Shown here piece by piece: positions 1 to 7,856 of a stretch of DNA of 64,000 nt. This DNA is from BOG-224 sp963783505 (GTDB lineage: Bacteria > Acidobacteriota > Terriglobia > Bryobacterales > Bryobacteraceae), in contig CAWAOP010000019.1 of assembly GCA_963783505.1 (NCBI GenBank), positions 393,430 through 457,429 on the forward strand, read 5' to 3'. Within the stretch, counting starts at the first letter, position 1. Every line of letters begins with the position of its first letter. The notes under the pieces were generated by a model. It saw only the letters and a program-made list of their open reading frames with translations. It did no database searches and was not told the origin of the DNA. The position numbers and the translations under genes are program-made.

Positions 1-1
1 T

Positions 2-1045
2 GGCGTTCTGGACATAACCATGTCGCTCGACGAGGTCGACGCCGGCATGCGGGCCAGCAGGATGCGCCTGGTGATCTTTGCCGTCATTGCGATAGCGGCG
101 ATCAGCCTGATGATTTACATGCTGATCCAGAGGATCGTGCTCAAGCCGGTAAGCCAGATCGTAGCGGCCACGCACCACGTGGCGTCCGGCGACCTGAATT
201 ACACGGTCACGCTGCGGAACCAAGACGAAATCGGCGAACTGGCCAGTTCCTTCAACAAGATGGTGAGCACGCTGGCGGAAACGCAACGTCAGTTGTACCA
301 ATCCGATAAGCTCGCCTCCGTGGGAAGGCTCGCGGCGGGCGTCGCTCACGAAATCAACAATCCCCTCACGGGCGTTCTCACCAACAGCACCTACGTGCTG
401 AAGCGGCTGCAGGATAGATCCGATATTCGCGAAGAACTCGAGGTGATCGTTCGCGAAACCAAGAGGTGCCGCGAGATCGTCAAAGGCCTTCTCGATTTTG
501 CGCGCCAGTCCAAACCGGAGAAGAGGCTGTGCGATCCGAATGAGGTGGTCGGCCGCGCGGTTCGCGTTCTTCACCAGCAGTTCGCGCTGCACCGGATCGA
601 GGTAGTCGAGAACCTGCAGGCCGGACTTCCCCCGGTCAACGCCGATATCAGCCAGATGCAGCAGGTGCTGGTGAACCTGCTCCTGAATGCGGACGACGCC
701 ATCGGCGAGGGTGGCGGAAGAATTACCGTTGGGACGTCCCTGGTCGGTCCCGACGGTGGCCAGGGGGCGGCTATCGCGGGAAGGAAGACCATAAAGATCA
801 CGGTCTCCGATTCCGGATGCGGGATTCCCCCGGAAAATCTATCCAAGATTTTCGATCCGTTTTTCACGACCAAGGGGCAGAAAGGAAACGGACTCGGTCT
901 CGCGATGGTATGGGGCATCATAGAGAAACACGACGGCAGGATTTCCGTTGCCAGCGAACCTGGCAAGGGCACGACATTTACGATCCTGCTGCCGGAGCGC
1001 GAACAAGAGGCGAAACGGGAACTAGCATCGGGTAAGAAGGTCTGA
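2..1045 (+). CDS. Sensor histidine kinase, 5' end cut by window edge
   Basis: Membrane sensor kinase that would autophosphorylate on His and pass phosphate to the neighbouring receivers. Seen: the reading frame is open to base 2, so the ATG at 20 is probably internal. The residues around it (GVLDITMSLDEVDAGMR) align with GVIDAQMTLAEVDAQIQ just before the second membrane helix of the kinase at 3222-4781. Then come a transmembrane helix, a HAMP linker, a HisKA box with the phospho-His in HEINNPL (codon 347-349), and a HATPase domain with DSGCGIP and GNGLGLAM. The TGA at 1043-1045 abuts the ATG of the next gene, so the two are co-transcribed. Inference: the missing N-terminus is a periplasmic sensor like that of its paralogue, perhaps with heme c sites. 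Confidence 0.9.
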   Translation, partial: GVLDITMSLDEVDAGMRASRMRLVIFAVIAIAAISLMIYMLIQRIVLKPVSQIVAATHHVASGDLNYTVTLRNQDEIGELASSFNKMVSTLAETQRQLYQSDKLASVGRLAAGVAHEINNPLTGVLTNSTYVLKRLQDRSDIREELEVIVRETKRCREIVKGLLDFARQSKPEKRLCDPNEVVGRAVRVLHQQFALHRIEVVENLQAGLPPVNADISQMQQVLVNLLLNADDAIGEGGGRITVGTSLVGPDGGQGAAIAGRKTIKITVSDSGCGIPPENLSKIFDPFFTTKGQKGNGLGLAMVWGIIEKHDGRISVASEPGKGTTFTILLPEREQEAKRELASGKKV

Positions 1046-1807
1046 ATGGTTGGGAAAAGCCGCATCCTGGTGGTCGACGACGAAGAAGTGATTCGGGAAT
1101 CGACCTGCAAGATCCTCGGTAGCGAAGGATACGACGTGCGGGTGGCGCCGGACGCCGCCGGAGCCATGGCTGCCCTCATCTCCGAGCCGCCGGAAATCGT
1201 GTTATTGGATTTTATGCTGCCGGACGTTTCCGGTCTCAGCATTCTTGAGCTGGTGCGAAATCGCGAAGGTATTTCGGTCATCATGACGACCGGTTACTCG
1301 ACGCTGGAAAACGCGATCCTATTCCTGAAATCGGGGGCTTGCGATTTTCTGCCGAAACCGTTCACCTGTGATGAGTTATTAAGCTCGGTGCAGCGCGCCG
1401 CGAGGCTTTCGACGCTTCAGGCAGACGAACGCGAGCGGCTCCTCGAATCGCGGGCCGGTTGTTACCGGCTCGGGTTCCATTCCTGGGTGCGAGTCGAGCC
1501 GGGCGGAACGGCTGCAGTGGGGATTACCAGGCTATTCCGCTGGTCGGTGGGAAGGATTCGAGACATAGAGTTCCCGGCGGTGAATTCGGAAATCCGGCAA
1601 GGAGGACCTCTGCTTCAGATGGCCGCGGATGACGGTTTGAACCACACGGTCTGGTCGGCGCTGAGCGGCCGGGTGATCGAGACGCACTCCGGGGATTGCC
1701 GGCCCTCGGAGGGGTGCGCAGATGAGGGAACGGCCGGCGGCGTACTGGTCCGGGTGGCGCCCGAAAACCTGGACGGCGAATTGATGAATTTGAGCGCCGG
1801 CGGGTAG
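1046..1807 (+). CDS. Response regulator with receiver plus GcvH-like domain
   Basis: Receiver domain at about residues 5-120: acidic pair D11/D12, phosphoacceptor D55 in VLLDFMLPD, T82 and K104 in LPKPF. No DNA-binding domain follows. Residues about 142-247 resemble glycine cleavage H protein: HSWVRVEPGG, a VGIT-like strand, an E-FPAVNSEI stretch, then an SG-turn and a VRVAPENLDGEL tail. At the column of the lipoylated Lys (VESVK in true GcvH) the residue appears to be Gly197, so lipoylation is not expected. The gene begins one base after the upstream kinase stop. It is likely the kinase's partner; the H-like domain could be a protein-interaction module. The receiver is certain; the H-like call is from pattern recognition. 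Confidence 0.85.
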   Translation: MVGKSRILVVDDEEVIRESTCKILGSEGYDVRVAPDAAGAMAALISEPPEIVLLDFMLPDVSGLSILELVRNREGISVIMTTGYSTLENAILFLKSGACDFLPKPFTCDELLSSVQRAARLSTLQADERERLLESRAGCYRLGFHSWVRVEPGGTAAVGITRLFRWSVGRIRDIEFPAVNSEIRQGGPLLQMAADDGLNHTVWSALSGRVIETHSGDCRPSEGCADEGTAGGVLVRVAPENLDGELMNLSAGG

Positions 1808-1866
1808 CCGGCAGGGCAGATCGGGAATTCCAGGGTCGTGCCACATGAATTGTTAAGGAGACTCCA

Positions 1867-3060
1867 ATGGTCCTCATTCTAGCCGTGACGATGGTGATTG
1901 TCTTCATTGTCAGCGACATCGCCATTCGGGCCGTATCAGCTCGCATCCGCGAGGCAAGAGCCCGGAAGGAGAGGCTTGCCGCGCTGGATATAGGGTTAAA
2001 CCTCGATTACACGGATGAAGCCAAATCCCTGAAACGCGTGGAAATCGCCAGGCCGCTCGCGCGCATACTTGCCGTGGATGACGAACCGGTGATCCTCGAC
2101 AGCTTCCGGAAGATCCTGGTGGTCGCCGGCTATGCCATCGACACCGTGGAAAGCGGGCGTGAGGCGTTGGGTCTGGTGCAGAAGAACAAATATGACTTCG
2201 TCTTCACGGATCTGAAAATGCCCGAGATGGATGGCCTGGATGTGATCAAGGGGGTCAAGCACTTCAGCCCGGAAACCGACGTCATCGTAATCACCGGGTT
2301 TGCGACCGTGGAAACTGCGGTAGACGCAATGAAGTACGGCTCCCTGGACTATGTCCAGAAGCCGTTTACGGAAGACGAGCTCGTCGATTTCACGAAGAAA
2401 TGCCTCATCAGAAGACAGCATCGCATGGGCAATCAACTCGCCCCGGCGGTTCGCGTCGGCCCCGAGGGACCGCCGGTTGCCCACGAGATCGTCCTTCCGG
2501 GCGGCGTGTTCATTTCCGAAGGGCACGTCTGGGCCAGCGTGACGGTTCCCGGTCTCGTCCGCATCGGGGTCGATGACTTTGTGCGCAAGCTGATCGGACG
2601 CGTCGACGGAATCGAGCTTCCTCTGGAGGGAGCCGCCGCCAGAAGGGGAGAGAAGCTGTTCGCGATTCGGCAGGGCGGCCGCACGGCGGAATTCCAGGCG
2701 CCGGTAAGCGGAACCATCCAATCCGTGAACACCGAACTGGTGAACAATCTGGGCTGGCTCGAAAAGCAGATCTACGAAGAGGGTTGGATCTGCTCCATCA
2801 AACCGGAACACCTCTCCGCCGAGCTGGAGAATTTGAAGATCGGCGAGAAAGCTGCCGTCTGGTACCAGGAGGAAATGGATCGCGTCCGGCGTCTGCTGGC
2901 CCCCGAAACGCGGATCGAGCGCCCTGGAGAAGCGACCGAAGCCGTGCCGCTTGTCGAAGGGCAGCTTGAGGAAGCGGACGACGCCGCGTGGCGCACCTTT
3001 GTGGACACCATCCTTGCGCGGAAGCAAGAGTCCGCGCCAACCTCTTCTTCGGGGCGTTGA
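1867..3060 (+). CDS. Membrane-anchored response regulator with GcvH-like domain
   Basis: The 397-residue protein starts with a hydrophobic helix (residues 1-23), unusual for a response regulator, then a basic linker, a receiver domain (D71/D72, phosphoacceptor D115 in FVFTDLKMPEMDG, Lys in VQKPF) and a nearly complete glycine-cleavage-H-like domain from about residue 215: EGHVWASVTV, RIGVDDFVRKLIG, GIELPLEG, then QAPVSGTI and a tail GWICSIKPEHLSAELENL. The lipoyl-Lys column reads Gly within IRQGGRTAEF. The ATG at 1867 has a strong TAAGGAG at about 1854-1860. It sits between the two heme-type kinases, so it probably acts in the same relay, held at the membrane. A paralogue of the preceding regulator but with a better preserved H fold. 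Confidence 0.85.
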   Translation: MVLILAVTMVIVFIVSDIAIRAVSARIREARARKERLAALDIGLNLDYTDEAKSLKRVEIARPLARILAVDDEPVILDSFRKILVVAGYAIDTVESGREALGLVQKNKYDFVFTDLKMPEMDGLDVIKGVKHFSPETDVIVITGFATVETAVDAMKYGSLDYVQKPFTEDELVDFTKKCLIRRQHRMGNQLAPAVRVGPEGPPVAHEIVLPGGVFISEGHVWASVTVPGLVRIGVDDFVRKLIGRVDGIELPLEGAAARRGEKLFAIRQGGRTAEFQAPVSGTIQSVNTELVNNLGWLEKQIYEEGWICSIKPEHLSAELENLKIGEKAAVWYQEEMDRVRRLLAPETRIERPGEATEAVPLVEGQLEEADDAAWRTFVDTILARKQESAPTSSSGR

Positions 3061-3083
3061 ACGGCATGGTTCGGAGTAGAGGC

Positions 3084-3197
3084 ATGACTCATCTCGATGG
3101 TTTCCCAGTCGTGTCGCACTACATCCCTGGGCTTGATCGTCGATCTTACGGGGGCGCACTGAAAGAAACGGAGGCGGCCTTAGCCGCGGCTGTGTGA
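3084..3197 (+). CDS. Possible 37-residue small protein
   Basis: Short ORF in the gap between the second response regulator and the next kinase: ATG at 3084, TGA at 3195-3197, with a GGAG-type site about 8 bases upstream. The product is MTHLDGFPVVSHYIPG... and ends in an alanine-rich stretch; no family recognised. It fills most of the 161-base gap and precedes the kinase start by 24 bases, so it could be a translated leader. Evidence is only the ORF, its spacing and the ribosome-binding-like site; it may be chance. Confidence 0.25.
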   Translation: MTHLDGFPVVSHYIPGLDRRSYGGALKETEAALAAAV

Positions 3198-3221
3198 GAC
3201 CTCTTTCGAATTCGATTAGGC

Positions 3222-4781
3222 TTGGCCGCCAAGCTTGTGGTATGCGTCATCGCGGGCTCGGCGGCCTTTTTTGCCTTTTTCGGCTTCATCAATCTGCGAA
3301 TGGAGCGCGGCTATTCGCGCGGCATGGTGGAGCAGAATGCGGACCGCATCACGGACGTCATCCTGCGCAGCACGCGCTATCAGATGCTGCGCAACGACCG
3401 CGAAGCGATCTACAGCGTCATCCACGAGCTGGGAACCGAGCCGGGCATTCGCCGCATCCGCATATTCAGCAAGGACGGACGCATCACGCTCTCCACTCAG
3501 GCGGACGAGGCGGGCAAGGTGGTCAACAAGGACGCCGAGGGATGCGTGCAGTGCCACTCCGGAGCCACGCCCCTCGAAGCCACCCATAGCGCGCGGGAAT
3601 TCACTGAGGCGGGCGAACGCCTGATGGGCGTCATGCGGCCCATATATAACTCGCCCGATTGCTCCAACGCCGAGTGCCATGCCCACCCGGCGGGCCAGTC
3701 GCTTTTGGGCGTAATTGACGCCCAAATGACCCTGGCGGAAGTGGACGCGCAGATCCAACGGCAACAGCGCGCGCTCACCTGGCTGCTGCTTGGCGCGGTA
3801 GTCTTGGCGTGCTCGGCCGCGTTCGTCTTCATGTGGCTGGCGGTCGGGCGTCATGTCAGGAAGCTCATCGACGGCACTCACCGCGTGGCCGGCGGGGATT
3901 TGGATTACCGGATCCCGGTCGATTCCGCCGATGAACTGGGCGACCTGGCGGCTTCGTTCAACAAGATGACGGAAGAAGTGGGCGGCGTCCAGTCCAAGAT
4001 CGAAGAGCAGGTGCGGCGCAAGACGTTGGAATTGGAGCGCGCCCACCGCTCGCTGCTCAACTCGGAGAAGATGGCGTCCCTCGGCAAGCTGGCCGCGACG
4101 GTGGCGCATGAGATCAACAACCCACTCTTCGGCATCCTGACCTACGCGCGGCTCGTCTTACGCGCCTTGTCGAGGCAGGAGTGCCAGGGGCGCGATGAGA
4201 TGGTGGAGCAGGTGCGGACCATCGAGCGCGAGAGCAAGCGTTGCGGCGACCTGGTAAAGAACCTGCTGATGTTTTCGCGCCAGGCCCCCGCTAATCGAGA
4301 ACCTTGCGACCTCAACACCATCGTGCAACGTGCGGTTTCGCTGGTGAAGCACAAGCTCGATATGCAGTCCATCGAGCTGAAAGAAGATCTGTGCAAGGAT
4401 CTTCCTCCGGCCCACTGCGACGCGAATCAGATTCAGCAGGTCGTGCTGGTTCTGCTGGTGAATGCCTCGGAGGCCATGCCGAAGGGCGGCGCGCTGGAAA
4501 TTTCGACCTTTTTCGACTCGCGCGGCGAACGCTCGTCGTTGCGCGTGAAGGACACCGGCAGCGGCATTCCCGACGACCTGCTGCCCCGCATCTTCGATCC
4601 TTTTTTCACGACCAAGGAAGACCAGAATCGAACCGGGCTTGGATTGGCCGTGGCGCATAGCATTGTGGAACAGCATGGCGGCGAGATTGAGGTTCATTCC
4701 ACGCCCGGTGTGGAAACCGAGTTTGTGATTTCACTTCCGGTCTGCGTGAGCATGCCCGCCGAAGCGGGAGTGAGGGGATGA
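3222..4781 (+). CDS. Heme-c-type membrane sensor histidine kinase
   Basis: 519 residues. Order: N-terminal helix (about 4-25), periplasmic sensor (26-180), second helix (about 184-208), HAMP, HisKA with H296 in VAHEINNPL, HATPase with DTGSGIP and RTGLGLAV. The periplasmic part has a canonical heme c site CVQCH (108-112) and a second C-x4-CH (147-153, CSNAECH) that could hold heme or another metal. Heme c sensor domains of this kind are known in Geobacter chemoreceptors; a redox or gas signal is inferred. No in-frame ATG or GTG exists between the stop at 3195-3197 and the helix, so TTG at 3222 is chosen; an upstream frameshift could hide a different start. An NtrC-type regulator follows after 28 bases and is its probable target. 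Confidence 0.9.
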   Translation: MAAKLVVCVIAGSAAFFAFFGFINLRMERGYSRGMVEQNADRITDVILRSTRYQMLRNDREAIYSVIHELGTEPGIRRIRIFSKDGRITLSTQADEAGKVVNKDAEGCVQCHSGATPLEATHSAREFTEAGERLMGVMRPIYNSPDCSNAECHAHPAGQSLLGVIDAQMTLAEVDAQIQRQQRALTWLLLGAVVLACSAAFVFMWLAVGRHVRKLIDGTHRVAGGDLDYRIPVDSADELGDLAASFNKMTEEVGGVQSKIEEQVRRKTLELERAHRSLLNSEKMASLGKLAATVAHEINNPLFGILTYARLVLRALSRQECQGRDEMVEQVRTIERESKRCGDLVKNLLMFSRQAPANREPCDLNTIVQRAVSLVKHKLDMQSIELKEDLCKDLPPAHCDANQIQQVVLVLLVNASEAMPKGGALEISTFFDSRGERSSLRVKDTGSGIPDDLLPRIFDPFFTTKEDQNRTGLGLAVAHSIVEQHGGEIEVHSTPGVETEFVISLPVCVSMPAEAGVRG

Positions 4782-4809
4782 GTGAGGTATTCCATCCCAT
4801 GGAGGAATT

Positions 4810-6174
4810 ATGGCGACGGCTGTAGAATTCCCGACGGCTGTGAAGACTCGAGGGAAGATTCTCATCGTAGACGATGAACTCGTGGTCCGCGATTCGCTTG
4901 CCAAGTGGTTCACCAGCGAGGGCTATTCGGCCCGTCCCGTGGCCAGCGCGCGCGATGCGCTGGAGATTATCGCGCAGGCCGAGTTCGACATCGCGCTCCT
5001 CGACATCAAAATGCCGGGCATGGATGGCATGGAGCTCCAGGCGCGTCTGCGCGAGGCCGATCCCGATCTGACGGTGGTCATTATGACTGGCTACGCCAGC
5101 GTGGATACGGCCGTTCAGGCCCTCAAGCACGGGGCCTACGATTACATCACGAAGCCCGTTGACCCCGACGAGCTTTCGCATCTGGTTTCCAACGCCCTGG
5201 AACACAAGCGCGCCCGCCGCGAAGTGGCGCGGCTGCGCCAGGATTTGCAGGAAGTCTTCCCCAGCACGGAATTGATTGGCAAGAGTGCGGCCATGCGCAA
5301 GGTCATGGAGCTGATAGAGATGGTGGCGCCGACCGAGGCTACCGTGCTCATCACGGGGGAGAGCGGCACGGGAAAGGAAGTGGTGGCGCGCGCCATCCAC
5401 GCGGCCGGGCCGCGCCGCTACATGCCCCTGGTGACCATCCATTGCGGCGCGCTCACCGAGACGCTGCTCGAAAGCGAGCTCTTCGGGCATGAGAAGGGCG
5501 CGTTTACCGGCGCGCAATACCGGAAGAAGGGCAAATTCGAAGTCGCCGACGGCGGCTCGGTTTTCCTCGACGAGATTAGCGATATCAGCCTAAAGACGCA
5601 AACCGATTTGTTGCGCGTCCTGCAGGAGAAAGAGATCGTGCGCCTCGGCGGAAATCAGCAGATCAAGGTGGATTTCCGCTGCATCGCCGCCACCAATAAG
5701 ACCCTCGAAGGCCTGGTCAAAGCCGGCAGCTTCCGGCCGGACCTTTATTACCGGCTGCACGTTTTTGCCATCGACCTTCCTCCGCTCCGCGATCGCAAGG
5801 AAGACATTCCGCTTCTGGTGAATCATTTCCTGAACAAGCTGTGCATCGCGACCAGCCGCCCTGCCCCGCAAATTACTCCGGAGGCCATTGATACGCTGAT
5901 GCGCCACGAATGGCCGGGGAATGTTCGGGAACTCGAGAACGCGGTCGAGCGCGCGCTGGTGGTCTGCCGCGGCCCCGAGATCCGGCCCTCCGACTTTTCA
6001 TTCCAGTTCGAGGTCGAGGAGCCGCGGGGCGGGCGTACGCTCGATGAGGTGGAACGCTTACACATCGAGCGCGTTCTTCGGGAGACGCAGCACAACCTCT
6101 CCCAAGCCTCGCGGGTGCTGGGTATTGACCGGACCACGCTCTACAACAAACTCCGGCGCTATGGACTGAGGTGA
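4810..6174 (+). CDS. NtrC-family sigma-54-dependent response regulator
   Basis: 454 residues: receiver (phosphoacceptor D65 in IALLDIKMPGMDG, Lys in ITKPVD), AAA+ domain with Walker A GESGTGKE (183-190), the sigma-54-contacting GAFTGA loop intact at 230-235, Walker B-like GGSVFLDEI, an arginine-finger region in RPDLYYRL, and a C-terminal Fis-type helix-turn-helix (about 412-452, SQASRVLGIDRTTLYNKLRR). The ATG at 4810 follows GGAGG with good spacing. It is expected to drive sigma-54 promoters after phosphorylation by the upstream kinase. Its last codons overlap the start of the protease gene by 4 bases (GTGA). I did not find a convincing -24/-12 promoter by eye. Confidence 0.96.
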   Translation: MATAVEFPTAVKTRGKILIVDDELVVRDSLAKWFTSEGYSARPVASARDALEIIAQAEFDIALLDIKMPGMDGMELQARLREADPDLTVVIMTGYASVDTAVQALKHGAYDYITKPVDPDELSHLVSNALEHKRARREVARLRQDLQEVFPSTELIGKSAAMRKVMELIEMVAPTEATVLITGESGTGKEVVARAIHAAGPRRYMPLVTIHCGALTETLLESELFGHEKGAFTGAQYRKKGKFEVADGGSVFLDEISDISLKTQTDLLRVLQEKEIVRLGGNQQIKVDFRCIAATNKTLEGLVKAGSFRPDLYYRLHVFAIDLPPLRDRKEDIPLLVNHFLNKLCIATSRPAPQITPEAIDTLMRHEWPGNVRELENAVERALVVCRGPEIRPSDFSFQFEVEEPRGGRTLDEVERLHIERVLRETQHNLSQASRVLGIDRTTLYNKLRRYGLR

Positions 6175-6740
6175 GGCCCATTAATCTCATACCGTTAGGC
6201 AACTGCGCGGGGACCGGGACCGGCCTTCCCGAGGACCTCAGACTTGAGGAGTTGGAGCGCCTGGCGGCGGCGCTCGCGCGAGTTTTCCGCGCTCCTTGCC
6301 GCATCCGTCCGCAACACTTCGATATCTCCTTCTCCAGGGACGAAGGCCGCGGCCAGTACCACTCCTCGGCGATACTTCAGAAGCTGGAGCGCACGTCCGA
6401 TCCGGACGCCCGAGTGTTGGGAGTCACTTCCTGCGATCTTTACGTCCCCGTTCTGACCTTCGTTTTTGGCGAGGCGCAGTTGGAGGGCAACTGCGCGGTG
6501 GTCTCGACGGCCCGCCTCAAGGATGAGTTCTACGGCTTGCCGGCGCGAGAGGACATGTTCCGAAAGCGACTGCTCAAAGAAGCGGTCCATGAGTTGGGTC
6601 ACACCTTCGGCCTTCGCCACTGCATGGACTGGCGCTGCGTCATGGCCTCCAGCCACACCATCGAGCATTTGGACGTGAAGGGCGCGCAGTTCTGCCGCGC
6701 CTGCCTGAAGCCGGTCTCGCAGAACGGCCACCTCTTGTAG
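6171..6740 (+). CDS. amzA: Archaemetzincin-type zinc protease
   Basis: 189 residues, the usual archaemetzincin (peptidase M54) length. The metzincin zinc site HELGHTFGLRH spans residues 140-150, directly followed by C151 and the family-specific CVM and FCRAC cysteines that bind a second zinc. The GTG start at 6171 overlaps the TGA of the NtrC gene, so translation is probably coupled. No signal peptide: cytoplasmic. Family members are thought to be aminopeptidase-like; the substrate is unknown. Linkage to a sigma-54/heme-kinase cassette suggests an effector or regulator role, but this is inference. Confidence 0.9.
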   Translation: MRPINLIPLGNCAGTGTGLPEDLRLEELERLAAALARVFRAPCRIRPQHFDISFSRDEGRGQYHSSAILQKLERTSDPDARVLGVTSCDLYVPVLTFVFGEAQLEGNCAVVSTARLKDEFYGLPAREDMFRKRLLKEAVHELGHTFGLRHCMDWRCVMASSHTIEHLDVKGAQFCRACLKPVSQNGHLL

Positions 6741-6826
6741 GGCTTGGTGGCCATACCGAGGAAGACAGAAGGAGGAAGGCAGAAGGCGGAATAGAAGCGG
6801 GCGTCCCCGCGACCCACACGTAGAGC

Positions 6827-7130
6827 GAGCTTTCAGCCCAATGTCACTTAGTTTTCCCATAATCGAGAATCGGTCGAAATTGTGTTGCGGTTCGTATCAG
6901 GGCACGACTTGAGTCGTGCCGAATTCGCTTGGAATACAAGGGCTTTAGCCCCTGATCGTCCGCAACTCGTTCAAGACCAGGGGCTAAAGCCCCTTCACAT
7001 CTGCTCTCTCTCGGCACGACTCAAGTCGTGCCCTGATACAAAGCATTTTCTTGCGCTGCACCGCGAGCGTGTGATCCAATTTACATAGAATAACCGGATT
7101 TGGGAAAACTAAGTGACATTGAGCTTTCAG
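6827..7130. mobile_element. MITE-like nested palindromic element with flanking direct repeats
   Basis: A perfect 20-bp inverted repeat lies at 6840-6859 and 7101-7120 (AATGTCACTTAGTTTTCCCA and its complement). A 10-bp direct repeat GAGCTTTCAG flanks it at 6827-6836 and 7121-7130, like a target-site duplication, although CCC separates the left copy from the terminal repeat. Inside are a perfect 29-bp inverted repeat (6894-6922 with 7011-7039), each arm itself a GGCACGACT hairpin, and a perfect 15-bp inverted repeat (6940-6954 with 6978-6992). There is no credible transposase; an ORF at 6882-7088 is only the palindrome translated. It fills most of the gene-free stretch 6741-7236. 6761-6792 also holds a purine-rich GAAGGCAGAAGG repeat. 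Confidence 0.7.
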
Positions 7131-7236
7131 TCTGCCGCGCAGGCATTCCTACCGGCGTTCGGCAAGGGAGGTTGGTAAGCGAGGAAACACGCGCCAGAGG
7201 GGTATGAGCAAACAACCCTCCGGGCCGGTCCCTCAG

Positions 7237-7746
7237 TCATTTCTTCGCCGGGCCGGCGGGTGCGGGAGCCGGCGGCAGCTCGGACGATGCGATATCCGCC
7301 ACGGCTTTCCACGCCCCGTCCGTCCCTCTGCGGTAGGTCGTCACATAGCTGCCGTGATCGTTGACCGGCTTCCTCGTCGTCGAATCCGTAGCGGTATAGG
7401 TGTAAGAGCCCTGCGTGAAGCCCAAATCGCCGGAGACTTCGACCTTCGAAGCCTGGAATTGCAACGATAGTTTCGGATCGGCAACCATTTCCGCCAAAGC
7501 CTTCCGGATCGCTTCCTTACCAGACACGGCGGCCATACCCGGCGCCATCAGCACGGCGTCATCGGCGTAGTGCGCGGCGAGTTTGTCCGCGTCCTTGGAC
7601 CCCCAGTCCTCATTCCAGTTCTTCTCGATGCCTTGGATCGTCAGGATGTCCGCGTCGTGCGTATTGGCGGGACTCTGCTGCTGCCCGCAGCCAACGACGA
7701 AAAGCGCCAGCGCAGCGGCGCCAAAGCATAGTGCGATCTTCTTCAT
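7237..7746 (-). CDS. SnoaL/DUF4440-like lipoprotein
   Basis: 169 residues. The N-terminal MKKIALCFGAAALALFVVGC is a lipoprotein signal with lipobox VVGC, so it is probably attached to a membrane facing the periplasm. The rest (from about residue 35) reads as an NTF2/SnoaL-like fold of the DUF4440 kind: IQGIEKNWNEDWGSKDADKLAAHYADDAV, a GKEAIRKAL helix and a GSYVTTYRRGTDGAWKAV sheet end. A proline/alanine tail closes it. The ATG at 7746 follows GGGAGGG closely; an upstream in-frame extension lies inside the neighbouring reductase and is rejected. Function unknown; such proteins bind small ligands or act as hydrolase-like enzymes. Confidence 0.85.
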   Translation of the reverse strand: MKKIALCFGAAALALFVVGCGQQQSPANTHDADILTIQGIEKNWNEDWGSKDADKLAAHYADDAVLMAPGMAAVSGKEAIRKALAEMVADPKLSLQFQASKVEVSGDLGFTQGSYTYTATDSTTRKPVNDHGSYVTTYRRGTDGAWKAVADIASSELPPAPAPAGPAKK

Positions 7747-7796
7747 TTTGCCCTCCCGATAGGGGCAAGTATACATCATGCCGGCTGGGTGATATT

Positions 7797-7831
7797 GTGA
7801 GAGCCCGCTGGACAGTGAGAGCCCGCTGGAC
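7797..7831. repeat. 17-bp tandem direct repeat
   Basis: The 17-mer GTGAGAGCCCGCTGGAC occurs at 7797-7813 and again at 7815-7831, one base apart. It lies in the 110-base gap between the reductase stop and the lipoprotein start on the minus strand. No function is evident. Confidence 0.6.
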
Positions 7832-7856
7832 CGCACGAATCGCGATCGGTTGGCGC

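Noticed and set aside
1996..3159. 387-residue minus-strand ORF opposite the second response regulator
   Set aside because: Shadow ORF without motifs.
6882..7088. 68-residue ORF inside the nested palindrome
   Set aside because: It is the translation of the palindromic repeat (SGHDLSRAE-type words) and has no ribosome-binding site.
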